Shown here: one piece after another, positions 1-9,320 of the stretch
Layout of the letters: every line of letters starts with the position of its first letter
Position numbering within the stretch: position 1 is the stretch's first letter
NCBI RefSeq assembly: GCF_003589595.1
Contig: NW_020653993.1
Location: 2,343,598 to 2,407,597, forward strand
DNA from: Hyposmocoma kahamanoa
Taxonomy: Eukaryota > Arthropoda > Insecta > Lepidoptera > Cosmopterigidae
DNA length: 64,000 nt
Reading direction: 5' to 3'
Made by a program: the position numbers and the translations under genes
The notes under the pieces: model-generated
The model's input: only the letters and a program-made list of their open reading frames with translations
The model's database searches: none
What the model was told of the DNA's origin: nothing

Positions 1-76
1 TTTGTTTGTAGAATCTTTAAACCGAGAGGCTTAAAGATTCTACGAACAAACTTTTCAAGAGAGATCTTGAAAAGTT
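1..76. repeat. two adjacent hairpins at window edge
   Basis: Positions 1-20 pair with 31-50 (19 of 20 bases). Positions 49-60 pair perfectly with 65-76 around a 4-base loop. This is probably the inner end of a foldback element cut by the window border. The element type cannot be told. Confidence 0.6.
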
Positions 77-243
77 ATAATTTTTCTGATATGGCCTTAT
101 TAGATAAGATAAGATAATATAAGATTAGATAAATTTATTTCAATCAAATACAAATAAAGTTATTGTACTACTAAAATAAGCATTAAGCAATAATTATGAA
201 CCTGACAATAAATAATAATTATTATTATTAAGAAGGAAACCTA

Positions 244-573
244 AATTGGATACTGATAAGCAATAATGTGTCAACCAACATGATCATAGCTTTGAGAAAA
301 CGGCATCTAAAGTTTATTTCGTTGTTTTTGATAGTTTGTTCTAAAATTTACTTATAAAATGAAAACTTTTGCTGTGTCAACTTAGGAATTATGAATTATT
401 GTAATTTATTACAATAATTTCCCAACAACGACAAGCACATCAGCACAAGTTTTCATTTGTTAGGTAAATTTTAGAATGAACTATGAAAACCAACGAAAAT
501 AATCTTTAAGTGCCGTTGTCGCAAAACTATGATTATAATGATTGACACTTTATTGCTTATCAGCATCCAATTA
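244..573. mobile_element. foldback MITE with arms of about 130 bp
   Basis: The left arm starts ATTGGATACTGATAAGCAAT at 245. The right arm ends with the reverse complement, GCTTATCAGCATCCAAT, near 571. The two arms stay alignable for about 130 bp, up to about 375 and back from about 440, leaving a short AT-rich centre. There is no coding capacity. A TA target duplication (Tc1/mariner style) is possible but the edges are not clean. Confidence 0.75.
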
Positions 574-589
574 TGCTATCTTCATAGTA

Positions 590-1300
590 AATTAATACAT
601 TTTAACATTAGAACCTAATATGTCATTACGATGCCTAAACTATGTAAATTTGTACCTGTATTTTAGGCAAATTTCTTTACATTACATCTTAAAAAGAGCT
701 TAATTAGTAGTTATAAATTAATTAATGGTTACCTATATAAAAATAATTATGAAACAACTTCCAGCAAGCCCTCTGTTTAATTATAAGATTGTAAGTTTGA
801 CTCTTATTTTACTATTATAAAAAATAAAAAACGTTTAATCCATAATTAGACGGTTATACCAAGCGGACGATTCAATTTCAGTCCTCCTAATTTCTATATT
901 CCTAATTCATTCACTTATTTGTAAGTCAATGTCCTAATTTGTCGAATAATAAAATAGCATTTCATAAGTTCTAAATACAAAGATACATCTGAGTCGATCT
1001 AACGAATCGTGAGGCGCCATTTTCTGTGTTTTTATAATTAGAGACTGTGTTCTCTGCTTAAACAAAAAACGAAACGATGTAGCTCTATTTTTTTCTGATC
1101 ACCTCCTAGTTATAAATAATTTATATTGAATAGGGCTATGTGACGCTTTTTTAAGTCAATGATATAACGCATCTTTCTTCTTTCTTTTATTAAAAATATG
1201 AACGTAATGTACTTTATTTCGATAAACAAAATTGAGTGATTGATAGATTCGTTTTATAAAAACAAGGTAAAGGAAATGTAGAATATATATTTATTTATAT
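590..1300. other. no gene seen
   Basis: AT-rich sequence without a convincing coding frame or a repeat shared with the rest of the window. Confidence 0.5.
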
Positions 1301-1303
1301 TCG

Positions 1304-1445
1304 AAATATTTCCATGGCCTACATTTATTTCTCTCGTGAGTTTGGGTGTAATTTGTGGTTGTCTATGTGTCCATGGCACCCGCGCTAACGGGTTTCCCTA
1401 GTGCGGGGCTAGTGTGCACGATGTTTTTATTATTATTATTTTAAA
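1304..1445 (+). mobile_element. SINE family A, 5'-truncated copy
   Basis: Shares the body TTTCCCTAGTGCGGGGCTA and the ending (ATT)n with the copies at 25234, 26371 and 63176 (minus). It lacks the tRNA-like head those copies carry. Confidence 0.8.
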
Positions 1446-1701
1446 AATAAGATACAAAATGGCGGATCTTAACAATTTTTTAGATCTTTTTTGAAAAGAT
1501 CAAAATACACTTGATATTATTTCAGCAGCTAAATAAGCTCAATAAATTGAGCATTTGGGTGTTAAAGAATAAGGGTGCTGGTGAAACCTCACGGGCGGCA
1601 CGAGCGATTTTGATCTATACGATTGTGCCTGCCGCCTGCTCCCCGCGTCCCTGTAGAGCCGCGGAGGTGTTCTGATTTATGCGGTCAGCCTATATATAGC
1701 C

Positions 1702-1996
1702 TTAGTAGAAGAAGAGCTTCTTATGAAACCGTTCGTCCAGGGAAATGTTGCCCCCTTACTTATTTCTGCCGCCAATTAGTAATGTCAGCATTCCAGTTTT
1801 GAAGGATAAGTGTGCTGGCGAAATTACAGGCACATGGGATTTTTGTCAACTTATATCTCAAGGTTACTTATCCCGTCATCCTTCAGATCTTTGCATTTTA
1901 AAGATCTGAATGGCTCTGCAACTGTTATGGACAGGCGTGTAGCTTACCATCAGGCGCACGTCTTGTTTGTCCCGTCACTTGATATTATATAAAATA
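1702..1996 (+). mobile_element. family B retroposon, near full length
   Basis: Runs from the AGAGCTTCTT end to the A-rich end TATTATATAAAAT. It contains the family landmarks: the GTCCAGGGAA block, TTCTGCCGCCAA, and the hairpin around the ATCTTTGCA block. The short open frame it contains has no protein signal. Confidence 0.8.
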
Positions 1997-2007
1997 ATCT
2001 CAGTACA

Positions 2008-2455
2008 GAGTACTAAAAAAATTCAAAAGTACGTGGAATTACGTCTATTTGCTAAGTTTTATTGAAATATCCCCTAGTTCGCCACTATACAGGACTTGAC
2101 ACTGGAGACAACAAAAATCGGTTCTCACTACTCAAAGTATATTGAGAGAAAAACGCCTTAAATTGGAGAAATAGCGTAATCAACCATTAAAGTAATTGCT
2201 CCTAAATTAAAGTTAGGCGCTATTTATAAAAATGAATCTTCATGCGTGTACAGCCACCCTTCGAGGTGGATGATTCTCTTCAAAATGAAATGGGACCACT
2301 GTGGAAGTACCCACTTTCCAACAAAAAAGAATCATGAAAATCGGTTCACAAATACCGGAGTTATCGCGTAACAGACATACAAAAAAAAAGAAAAAAAGAA
2401 CAACAGTCGAATTGAGAACCTCCTCGTTTTTTGAAGTCGGTTAAAAACACCAAAA
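2008..2455 (+). mobile_element. family N repeat, long copy
   Basis: Ends with TTGAAGTCGGTTAAAA and shares ATGAAAATCGGTTCACA and GAGAACCTCCTC with the copies at 48249 and 50165. The element class is unknown to me. It is a very common type of repeat in lepidopteran sequence as I remember it. Confidence 0.65.
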
Positions 2456-3510
2456 ACAAGAACTCTAACTTATTCACCGAGTTGGGCACCATCGGCCGGC
2501 CGACCGCGATTCAAGCGAGCTCCGAAGGTAGCCGAACACCCAGTGAAAACGAGTAGCCGATGTGCTGTGTGAATGAAGTCTTCGGCTCGGCGGGTTGGTA
2601 CCCACCCGAGTTAACTTGAGTTCATAAAAAAGTAGCTCTAGTTGACTCGTGGGAGTTAAATAACACGACTCGCCCTTCGCTAGGCCTTGATACATTCCTT
2701 CTGGGTTCTAAATAGTGACAAAATATGTGTTACAAAAATCCATCCTTTCTTCGTGATTAAACCATCGAAACATTTTCTTTTCTGTCTTGGTCACTAGAGT
2801 CATCTTTTACCCAATTATTATTTTCGTCGATAAAAACTTATTTCCTTCAAAGAAATCTTAGTTAAGACAAAAGTACTTATATTGATCTCTTGCAATATTA
2901 CAGAGTATTACAGAGCATCTAGTACCACCACCTCTGTAAAGTATTGCAAAACATTTCTAGTTCGCTTCAAATTCAGAACAAACTCTATCTGTGTACAAAT
3001 TCTTACAAATACTTCCGGCGTAACAAAAATGATCACAGCGCCAACAGCGGGCAAAAGTCGCAAACAAAAACCGGCTTTTACTGGTCAGTTATTTTGTGTT
3101 ACGTTCTGGTATAAAAGCTTTATTCAAATAAGGAAACAAAAGGTTTAGATACAATAACAACCAAAGCAATGGGATGAATGAAATCACCGCGGAAGGATGA
3201 CCAAAATGCTGGTTTCCCTTTTGTATGTCTACGCTAGTATGTTGAGTAAGGCAGAAGTCAGTCTTTGTGTTTTCCATTTAGTTCATTTTTTTTTATCTTT
3301 GTGCGTGAAACACGAACAACCACGAAGTTTTTGCTGGAAATATCAAGGTCAATATGGCGTTGTTGATACGGAAATCAATATACTTTTTTTATTATATGTT
3401 AATTGTAGGAACACAAATCCTACGTTTGCTTAAAGATATTATTAAAAACAAACTAAGAGTTGTGTCAAAATGTGGCCTACCGCTTAAGTAATTCGGTTCC
3501 TGAGGTAGCT
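2456..3510. other. no supported gene; GC-richer block at 2480-2700
   Basis: 2480-2700 is richer in GC than its surroundings and could be a piece of a retroelement, but it matches nothing else here. The short frames at 2882-3433 have no recognisable domain. Confidence 0.4.
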
Positions 3511-3520
3511 GCGCGGTGCT

Positions 3521-3870
3521 GGAAAAATGATAGTTTACGTAACACTCATGTGCTGCACAAGGCACAATTTCAATAAGATTTTTCTGACAATATTTAATAG
3601 CAAGTTCATAAAAAAAAAATTCCCACGAAATTAGTCAACTATTATGTGAAACGATAATGAAAAATAAACTATTTCATGAAACATTGAAATGAATAAATAA
3701 GCCATTTGGCACTTTTTCAAATCAACGCACACCTCATAGCCCTTTGCGTGTCAGAACAGCATGGTAACCGTTTGGCCACGAAGACAGTTATTGAATATCG
3801 TCAGAAAAATCTTGTTCAAATTATCCCGTGGCTTAGCGTGACATAACTGTTACGTAAACTGTCATTTTTT
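3521..3870. mobile_element. foldback MITE with arms of about 85 bp
   Basis: AATGATAGTTTACGTAACA at 3526 is mirrored by TGTTACGTAAACTGTCATT ending near 3866. An inner block, AAGATTTTTCTGACAATATT, is mirrored at about 3794-3815. The loop includes 3756-3791, which resembles the tRNA-like head of SINE A on the minus strand, so the element may have captured or received a SINE fragment. Confidence 0.7.
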
Positions 3871-3883
3871 TACAAGTTTCTTT

Positions 3884-3925
3884 AGGTACACACCATATAA
3901 AAAAAAAAAAAGGTACACACCATAT
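3884..3925. mobile_element. poly(A)-only insertion between 15-bp direct repeats
   Basis: AGGTACACACCATAT at 3884-3898 is repeated perfectly at 3911-3925, separated only by 12 A residues. This is what a LINE-driven insertion leaves if only the poly(A) tail is copied. A simple duplication with slippage is the alternative. Confidence 0.65.
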
Positions 3926-4136
3926 GGCAATGAAGATTCACAACAAAATTCCATTCCCAATAAAAAAATATTGAAAAGGAACATATTTATGTCAACAAAT
4001 TGAAAGAACTCTTACTGTGGAACACTTTTTATAATTATTTTTTTATGCTTATAATTATAATTTTATAATTATATTTATATATAATTTGCAGGAGTTCTTC
4101 GATTATAATAAATGCACATGGTGAATTAAGCAAAAT

Positions 4137-4240
4137 TGCTGCGCAGTTACAGGGATTATGTTAGACCATGTTATGTAATAGTTTTAAGATCTCGCTGTAC
4201 AATATAATGCAATGCAATAAATAAATAATAAATAAAAAAT
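4137..4240 (+). mobile_element. LINE 3' end with A-rich tail
   Basis: GATTATGTTAGACCATGTTA and TAAGATCTCGCTGTACAAT followed by (AATA)n recur on the minus strand at 7874-7960. The shared 3' block plus simple A-rich tail fits the 3' UTR of a non-LTR retrotransposon truncated before any coding part. Confidence 0.6.
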
Positions 4241-4954
4241 ACAAATGTGCACTACTACTGGGCTTAATAAGTATACAAACTACAATTTTATTTTGTATTC
4301 AATGACGATAGGATTCTAATAATAAATTAACTTGCCATTTTATGATTTATATCTAAGTGTTGTGTTTTCATTTGCAAGAAACCTCAAAATCATTTTACCA
4401 ATGGTCTTTTGTATTATAAATTAAAACAGCACAACATTTGAGTTACAGTATTTTGCTTTAACGCGACGTTCCCGGTATTCGTGTGATGGTGAACCGCTTT
4501 TAATAGATAATGTAAACGTTTCTCTGTTAGACTGTACTTTTCCTTCTTTTACAAACAGGATGTTTTAAAAATGGTACAATTAAACATGTTTTGTTTCTCG
4601 GCAACACAAAATGTTGTGGGCGTAAAGCAATTCTTATTGGAAATACTAATATTATTTACTACTCGTATGGTTTAGAGATCTGACTTGGACTCAGATATGC
4701 GTTGGCGCCATCGCGCCCTGTCGTGCAATCTCCTCCCATTTCTTTGCGCGCAGGGCGCAGAGGTCTTACTCCATTTTGTCCCTGTGTGTATGTAGGTGGA
4801 CTAACCGGACTTCTACCACTAGGGCGCCCATGTACGCCCTTTTCACCGCCCTATAAGCTGACATATTACTAACAACAAAGAACAATAAATACAGTAACTC
4901 AGTCAGTCCGCCATTTTTGCTTTATATCAAATCATTGGTAAGTCATTTAAATAC
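4241..4954. other. no gene; possible LTR-like end near 4880-4930
   Basis: AGAACAATAAATACAGTA followed by a CCGCCATTTTTGC block also occurs, reversed, at about 50990-51090. A polyadenylation-like signal followed by a conserved short block suggests an LTR end. Neither copy has a clear boundary. Confidence 0.35.
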
Positions 4955-4960
4955 ATTTTC

Positions 4961-6378
4961 AATTTTTATTTATTTATTTATTCATTTATTTCAGGCAACT
5001 AAGGCCCATATAACAAATACCTTACAGACTAACATACATATTATTATTATTGATACATACCTTACAAACTAACATACATATAAAATAATATAAACTTATT
5101 AACTATTTACACGAATTACTATTCGGCGACGTGCGACGCAAACAAGTGTCATGTATCGTTCCTCTGAACCGCCGGAACATGACACCCTTCGGCCAAAACT
5201 CTACCTGCATGAAGGTCGACAGATGGACCGTTGGGACCCTCACCACAAACGAATTAAAGTTAACGTTGTGGCGAGACTCCAAACGTTCGACCCTCAGGGT
5301 GAATTGGGCTTTCAACCGGATATACTCTACTATATCCTCAGACTTCGTGGAGTAATGCAGTCGAGGCAGGTACAACTGCGTCGTCGGTATGGCCGCACGA
5401 AGCAAGAAGTTCTGTCCCGTTGGAGCTGTGCCACATAGATTTCGGCTGGTGGGTTTCTTTCTTCTCTTCTCCACCTTTGTGAAGCCGTCCTCGTCGCACC
5501 TGTCGGTCTGCCTCTGAGATTTGGCACCTGCGATTCCAGAGACAGGCATTCGGGGTTTACTACCGCCCTTTGCAGTTTTCCGCAACTCGGGTTTTGAAGT
5601 CGCGGTTCCGCTGCTAATAGTCGCGGCAACAGCGGCGTATGCACGCCCGGGCGATGACGTGCATACGGGTGACGTAACCTCCGAGGCGGAGGGGCGGGCA
5701 GGGGGGCACGGTGCATTGACAACAGTAATGACCGGCGACATACGAGCCGACTCAATACTGCCGACGGATGCTTTTCGCGCCCCGCGACGCGTGTTGACGT
5801 AGGAGACTGTCGGTGACCTACATACCGAAGCGGGGTTGCGTAACAACGCAACTTCGGCACGTAGCTCACTTATGGAGTTATCCGACGCCTCCAATTTTGA
5901 CTGAACTTCAGCCAAACTCGACTTCAAGGACGTGATGTCCTTTAACAGCCTGGTGACGTCGACGTGGTCAAAGGTGACCGGAGGCAACTTGTGCAGCTCC
6001 TTCGCCACGAAAGTAGGCACGTCGTCCGGATCGGTATTCTTCAAGAATGCAGTAACATCCTGGACACTCTTCAAGCCTCCATCCCTCCGACGAGATGGCA
6101 TCTGCTGCGCTTTGCCGCAGCTCTGGAACAGCAGCATCTTGCCACTGCAAATCTCATCTTCGTTGAAATTAGATTTGCAGATCTGCTCGATGCTGACTTC
6201 ATCCATTGTGTCGATGGCATTCTGCACGAATGCCAGAAACTCATTGACAATGAGTTGTTGGGAACCCATTGTCACTTACGTACATGCAGCAGCCTAAGCC
6301 GCGCAAAATCGCGAATTAAAATAATTCTCGCAAAGTAGTGCAGCGCGTCCGTTTCCGATCGCACATTGAACACGACTG
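4961..6378 (-). mobile_element. ORF1-only LINE (half-LINE), apparently complete at both ends
   Basis: Read on the minus strand, the unit starts CAGTCGTG at 6378, has a 5' UTR of about 100 bases, one intact frame (6275-5103), a 3' UTR containing GGCCTTAGTTGCCTGAAATAA, and an (AAAT)n tail at about 4961-4990. ATTTTC flanks it at 4955-4960 and 6379-6384, a likely 6-bp target duplication. There is no reverse transcriptase or endonuclease between ORF1 and the 3' UTR. The 3' UTR holds a tandem duplication of a 24-base block (about 5020 and 5055). It is either an internally deleted copy or a non-autonomous family that relies on a partner LINE for reverse transcription, as HAL1 does in mammals. Confidence 0.7.
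5103..6275 (-). CDS. intact LINE ORF1-type protein, 390 aa
   Basis: This is the only long, uninterrupted, protein-like frame in the window. The start chosen is the first ATG (MTMGSQQ); a second ATG follows two codons later. Residues 1-105 form a compact acidic domain containing VNEFLAFVQNAIDTMDE and KLPPVTFDHVDVTRLLKDI, a pattern I remember from insect retroelement-like proteins. Residues 108-147 are a heptad-like coiled coil (LLKDITSLKSSLAEVQSKLE). Residues 150-295 are low-complexity, rich in Ser, Pro, Lys and Arg. Residues 300-372 look like an RRM-type fold, with LYLPRL near its start and FWPKGVMFRRFRG at its end. Coiled coil plus RRM is the architecture of LINE ORF1 nucleic-acid chaperones, which coat the element RNA. 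No zinc knuckle and no catalytic residues are visible. ACGTAAGTG just upstream of the ATG resembles a splice donor, but no acceptor is evident. Family assignment is inference; a non-TE origin is unlikely given the LINE-like ends. Confidence 0.75.
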   Translation of the reverse strand: MTMGSQQLIVNEFLAFVQNAIDTMDEVSIEQICKSNFNEDEICSGKMLLFQSCGKAQQMPSRRRDGGLKSVQDVTAFLKNTDPDDVPTFVAKELHKLPPVTFDHVDVTRLLKDITSLKSSLAEVQSKLEASDNSISELRAEVALLRNPASVCRSPTVSYVNTRRGARKASVGSIESARMSPVITVVNAPCPPARPSASEVTSPVCTSSPGRAYAAVAATISSGTATSKPELRKTAKGGSKPRMPVSGIAGAKSQRQTDRCDEDGFTKVEKRRKKPTSRNLCGTAPTGQNFLLRAAIPTTQLYLPRLHYSTKSEDIVEYIRLKAQFTLRVERLESRHNVNFNSFVVRVPTVHLSTFMQVEFWPKGVMFRRFRGTIHDTCLRRTSPNSNSCK

Positions 6379-6379
6379 A
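6345..6379 (-). promoter_or_regulatory. internal LINE promoter: initiator plus DPE
   Basis: On the minus strand, TCAGT (6379-6375) is the arthropod initiator consensus, with the +1 A at 6377. Counting from it, +28 to +33 reads GGACGC (6350-6345). This fits the downstream promoter element consensus RGWYV at exactly the required spacing. Jockey-type LINEs use such TATA-less Inr/DPE promoters. The initiator overlaps the element's first base, as expected for a full-length copy. Confidence 0.6.
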
Positions 6380-6384
6380 TTTTC

Positions 6385-6630
6385 TGAATGTCTATTCGTT
6401 ATTTGTTAATGGTTCGTCGTAGTCCAGCTACTGGCCGCAAGATGGCAGCGTATAGACTAAAATTTAAATATAAAAGCTTTCAACGATATAGGGACTGGGT
6501 AAAGCTTAAATTATATTAACAATTCAGAATTTGTTACATCTTTTTAAATTAGAATCTCTGACCAATCATTATCAAGATTTCATAGTGTTTATCATATCTA
6601 TGGTTCCGATAGTAATGGCTTATCCGAGGT
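6385..6630. repeat. family L repeat, copy 1
   Basis: CTGGCCGCAAGATGGCAG, TTTCAACGATATAG.GACTGGGTAAAG and ATCAAGATTTCATAG occur in the same order at 22300-22560. This copy lacks about 50 bp in the middle relative to the other. The ORF1-only LINE inserted at its edge. Confidence 0.7.
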
Positions 6631-6712
6631 TTATGGCACTTTTATTGTTTTTTTTTTCGTGACTTACAATATTATCACCATTTATTTATTCACTTGTTTT
6701 TCCAACTTGCAT

Positions 6713-7340
6713 TTTTTTTATTACTCGAGGGAATCTGCTTACAGATACCCCGGCCCTATGAGGGCCCAGCCGGGATTATGTGGGACTGGGCTGAACCCTG
6801 CAGGGGAGCAGCTCTACCGCACCAAACCTATGGGGTGTTCTTCTTCTCCGCTGCAGGTAGAGCCACGGGTACGCTCTCGCTCGTCCGCGCCTCCACCAGC
6901 GGCGGGCCGCGCCCAGCGCAGCCCCACCCCGAAAAGAGAGACACAACGATCCCCCGACTCTAAATGTAAGCCTCGTCAAACACCAGACGAGCCTTCCATC
7001 TCGGGCCCCTCCAAGCTGGGCAACAAACTCACTCCCCCGTGTCGGTTACCCAGGGGCCATGGCGGCCAGGACAACATCCCATCAACTGTGAAGTTCAGAG
7101 GATGCTCTTCCAGCCCCCGCGGAGGATCTGTTGCTAGGCTCCGCCGCAATACCCTACCCGCATCCGTGTGGACTTTCCGAAGAGAGTTCCTTGGAGCGCC
7201 CACCGCACGGGCCAATCGCCCAAATTCGGCCGCGGAGGACAGTACGAGCGGCAACGACACACCGACAGGTCTCTTCCCCGCAACTCTCCTCCCCGAATGC
7301 GTCCCCGCGGACCCGCTCGCCCTAGGTCAAAACTAAGGGT
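6713..7340 (-). mobile_element. 5'-truncated R1-like LINE with 9-bp TSD
   Basis: AACTTGCAT flanks the block at 6704-6712 and 7341-7349. Right after the left copy comes a run of T, the poly(A) tail of a minus-strand insertion. The body is strongly GC-rich and ends in a stem-forming 3' UTR with GGGGTATCTGTAAGC next to the tail. A diverged copy lies at 55941-56390 (minus). Minus-strand frames here are broken, and the long plus-strand frame (6659-7336) is antisense. Assignment to the R1 clade rests on the shape of the 3' UTR. Confidence 0.75.
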
Positions 7341-7531
7341 AACTTGCATCTACACTAAGAAAACTATACATTGCAGAACATTATAGATTGTACCTAATGC
7401 GATAGTATAGACAAGGTCTTACTTAACAACTTAAATAATAGCAATCTTAATAACTGCTTAGTTCATGCACACACATAAATGCAAGCACGCACGCATCCAC
7501 TTCGCACGCAAGTAATTGTATGTCTAATACT

Positions 7532-8038
7532 ATAGGGCTATCACGATAAGACCCGACTTGAGCGAGAGCGACATAAAACGCGAGATACTTGTTTTAGAGT
7601 TTATTTTTCCATGATTTACTTATAAGCTACCAAGTGATTAATGTTTATATGACTCTTTTATTTATTTATTCACTCTTTGTTTCAAGTGGATTAACAAAGG
7701 TGTTACAATAATAGTATTCCAGCACATGAACCCTGTTAGGACACTACAATGATAATGACTTAAGTAATTTTATTATTAATCTCGTACACATGCTATGTCA
7801 CTATTTATTGCAATTATGAAATATATTAAAACCAATTACAAAAACTCGTCACAATAAAAAGTAAAAAGTTAATAAATATTTATTTTTTTATTACATTGCA
7901 TTGTATTGTACAGTAAGATCTTAACACTATTACATATCATGGTCTAACATAAATCCTGTGAGGCCTGCTGTTCTCGTATACAAATCACGCGCACCATGTC
8001 GCTCTCGCAGAAGTCGCGCTCTGTTGTGCTAGCCCTAT
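7532..8038. mobile_element. DNA element with TIRs of about 55 bp
   Basis: ATAGGGCTATCAC...CGAGAGCGACAT at 7532-7572 is mirrored by ATGTCGCTCTCG...GTGCTAGCCCTAT at 7996-8038. There is no transposase frame. The interior contains a minus-strand LINE tail (7874-7960), so the element was invaded or incorporated it. No clear target duplication. Confidence 0.65.
7874..7960 (-). mobile_element. LINE 3' end, second copy
   Basis: Reverse-strand counterpart of 4137-4240, with the same block ending in an A-rich tail. Confidence 0.6.
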
Positions 8039-8615
8039 TTGTAATAATAAGTTTATTCGCCTAACTATTACTGAAAGTACCGCCACGTTATGACGGCCAT
8101 TTTCACGTTTGTTCGCTCATCAAATTTCGTATTAATTCATAACAACGTTGAAGGAGCTAATTGTTGTACATTGTTGTCAACAGTGAGGTGCGGTAAAATT
8201 TATGGATGTATAATTTTAAGACACAACTCGGCATTTGTTTTTCGAAATTCGTCACTTATAGGATCGCTGTTCAGTACAACTTCAGCCTTCGTCAAACTCG
8301 CGTCAAAGTTTGATGCAAAACAAACCAGTTTCGAATTGACGATATAATAAGCAAACATTATTTTCGTTTTATTGAAACTTTATAATCAGCTACCCCTTGC
8401 AATACTAGTTATAAATCTAAAAACTTATAGATGCGACTCGCATTTGATTATATTTTTTTCGATAATGAATTGAGGTTTGACCTCACTATTGTAATCTGTC
8501 ATAACGGCCATCTTAGCGTGCCGGTACTGTAGTAATGTTAATTTGTTTCATGTCGTTCGTTTTATTTTTATAACTAAACACTTCTAACATATGATCACTT
8601 GTGGCGGTGTTATAA

Positions 8616-8910
8616 TGTAGAGCTCCTTGTGAAGGAGTTTGTCCAGGGAAGTACTGCCACCTTATCTCTTTCTGCCCCCAAGCAGTAAGGTGACCATTAC
8701 CGCGTTCCGGTTTTGAAGGGTAAATTTGCTGGTGAAATTACAAGCACATAGGACTTTTTAACTTATGTCCCAGGGTGATGCGCGCAGTCGCAGTGCCCCT
8801 CAGATCTTTGCAATTTAAAGCTCTGAGTGGCACTATAACTGTTAAGGACAGATGTGTCGCTTAACAACAGGCACACGATTTCGTCGTCCCATTTCTAAGT
8901 ATCACAAAAA
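8616..8910 (+). mobile_element. family B retroposon, full-length type copy
   Basis: Complete from AGAGCTCCTTGTGAAGGAG to the A-rich end. 8792-8809 pairs with 8817-8834 (16 of 18 bases, 7-base loop), the internal hairpin conserved through the family. Confidence 0.85.
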
Positions 8911-9320
8911 TATAATATAAATTTAATGTCCTCTTGTTTCCCGTACGCTGGTTTGCGTTAGCCTTTACAGTGCACATTTTTATTATCGACCTGTACGTCA
9001 AGTTTTAAAAAATGCCTTCATACCATTTCATTAAAGCCGTAAAACAATTGCTCTCCTCTCAGCGTAGCCGCAGTCGAGTGATATAATTATTACGCGTAAA
9101 GAGAGAATCTAGAGTCGTATAGAAGCATCCTGTACGCAGTAATAATGTACACTTTACCACGAGTATGCTCATTATGACTGTTTGTTATTGCAGGTTTAAA
9201 ATAGCTTTTAGATTTTTGATCTGGTATTTTGCCTTAGATGGCTATATAAGACTTTATTGCAGCTTGTTTACGTGCCGACTATGATTACGATACGATTGGC
9301 TTTTTATATGTGATAAATGG

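Noticed and set aside
3886..3925. simple microsatellite explanation for the duplicated 15-mer
   Set aside because: Only two copies with a pure A12 spacer; slippage remains possible, but the structure fits retroposition better, so it was kept as a finding.
5330..5869. 179-codon minus-strand frame within the ORF1 region
   Set aside because: It overlaps the 390-codon ORF1 in another frame and has arginine/proline-rich shadow composition. The plus-strand frames at 5131-6338 are shadows too.
6659..7336. 225-codon plus-strand frame
   Set aside because: It is antisense to a minus-strand LINE insertion defined by TSD and poly(A) tail. The GC-rich body lowers stop frequency on both strands, and its first 25 codons lie in unrelated flanking DNA.
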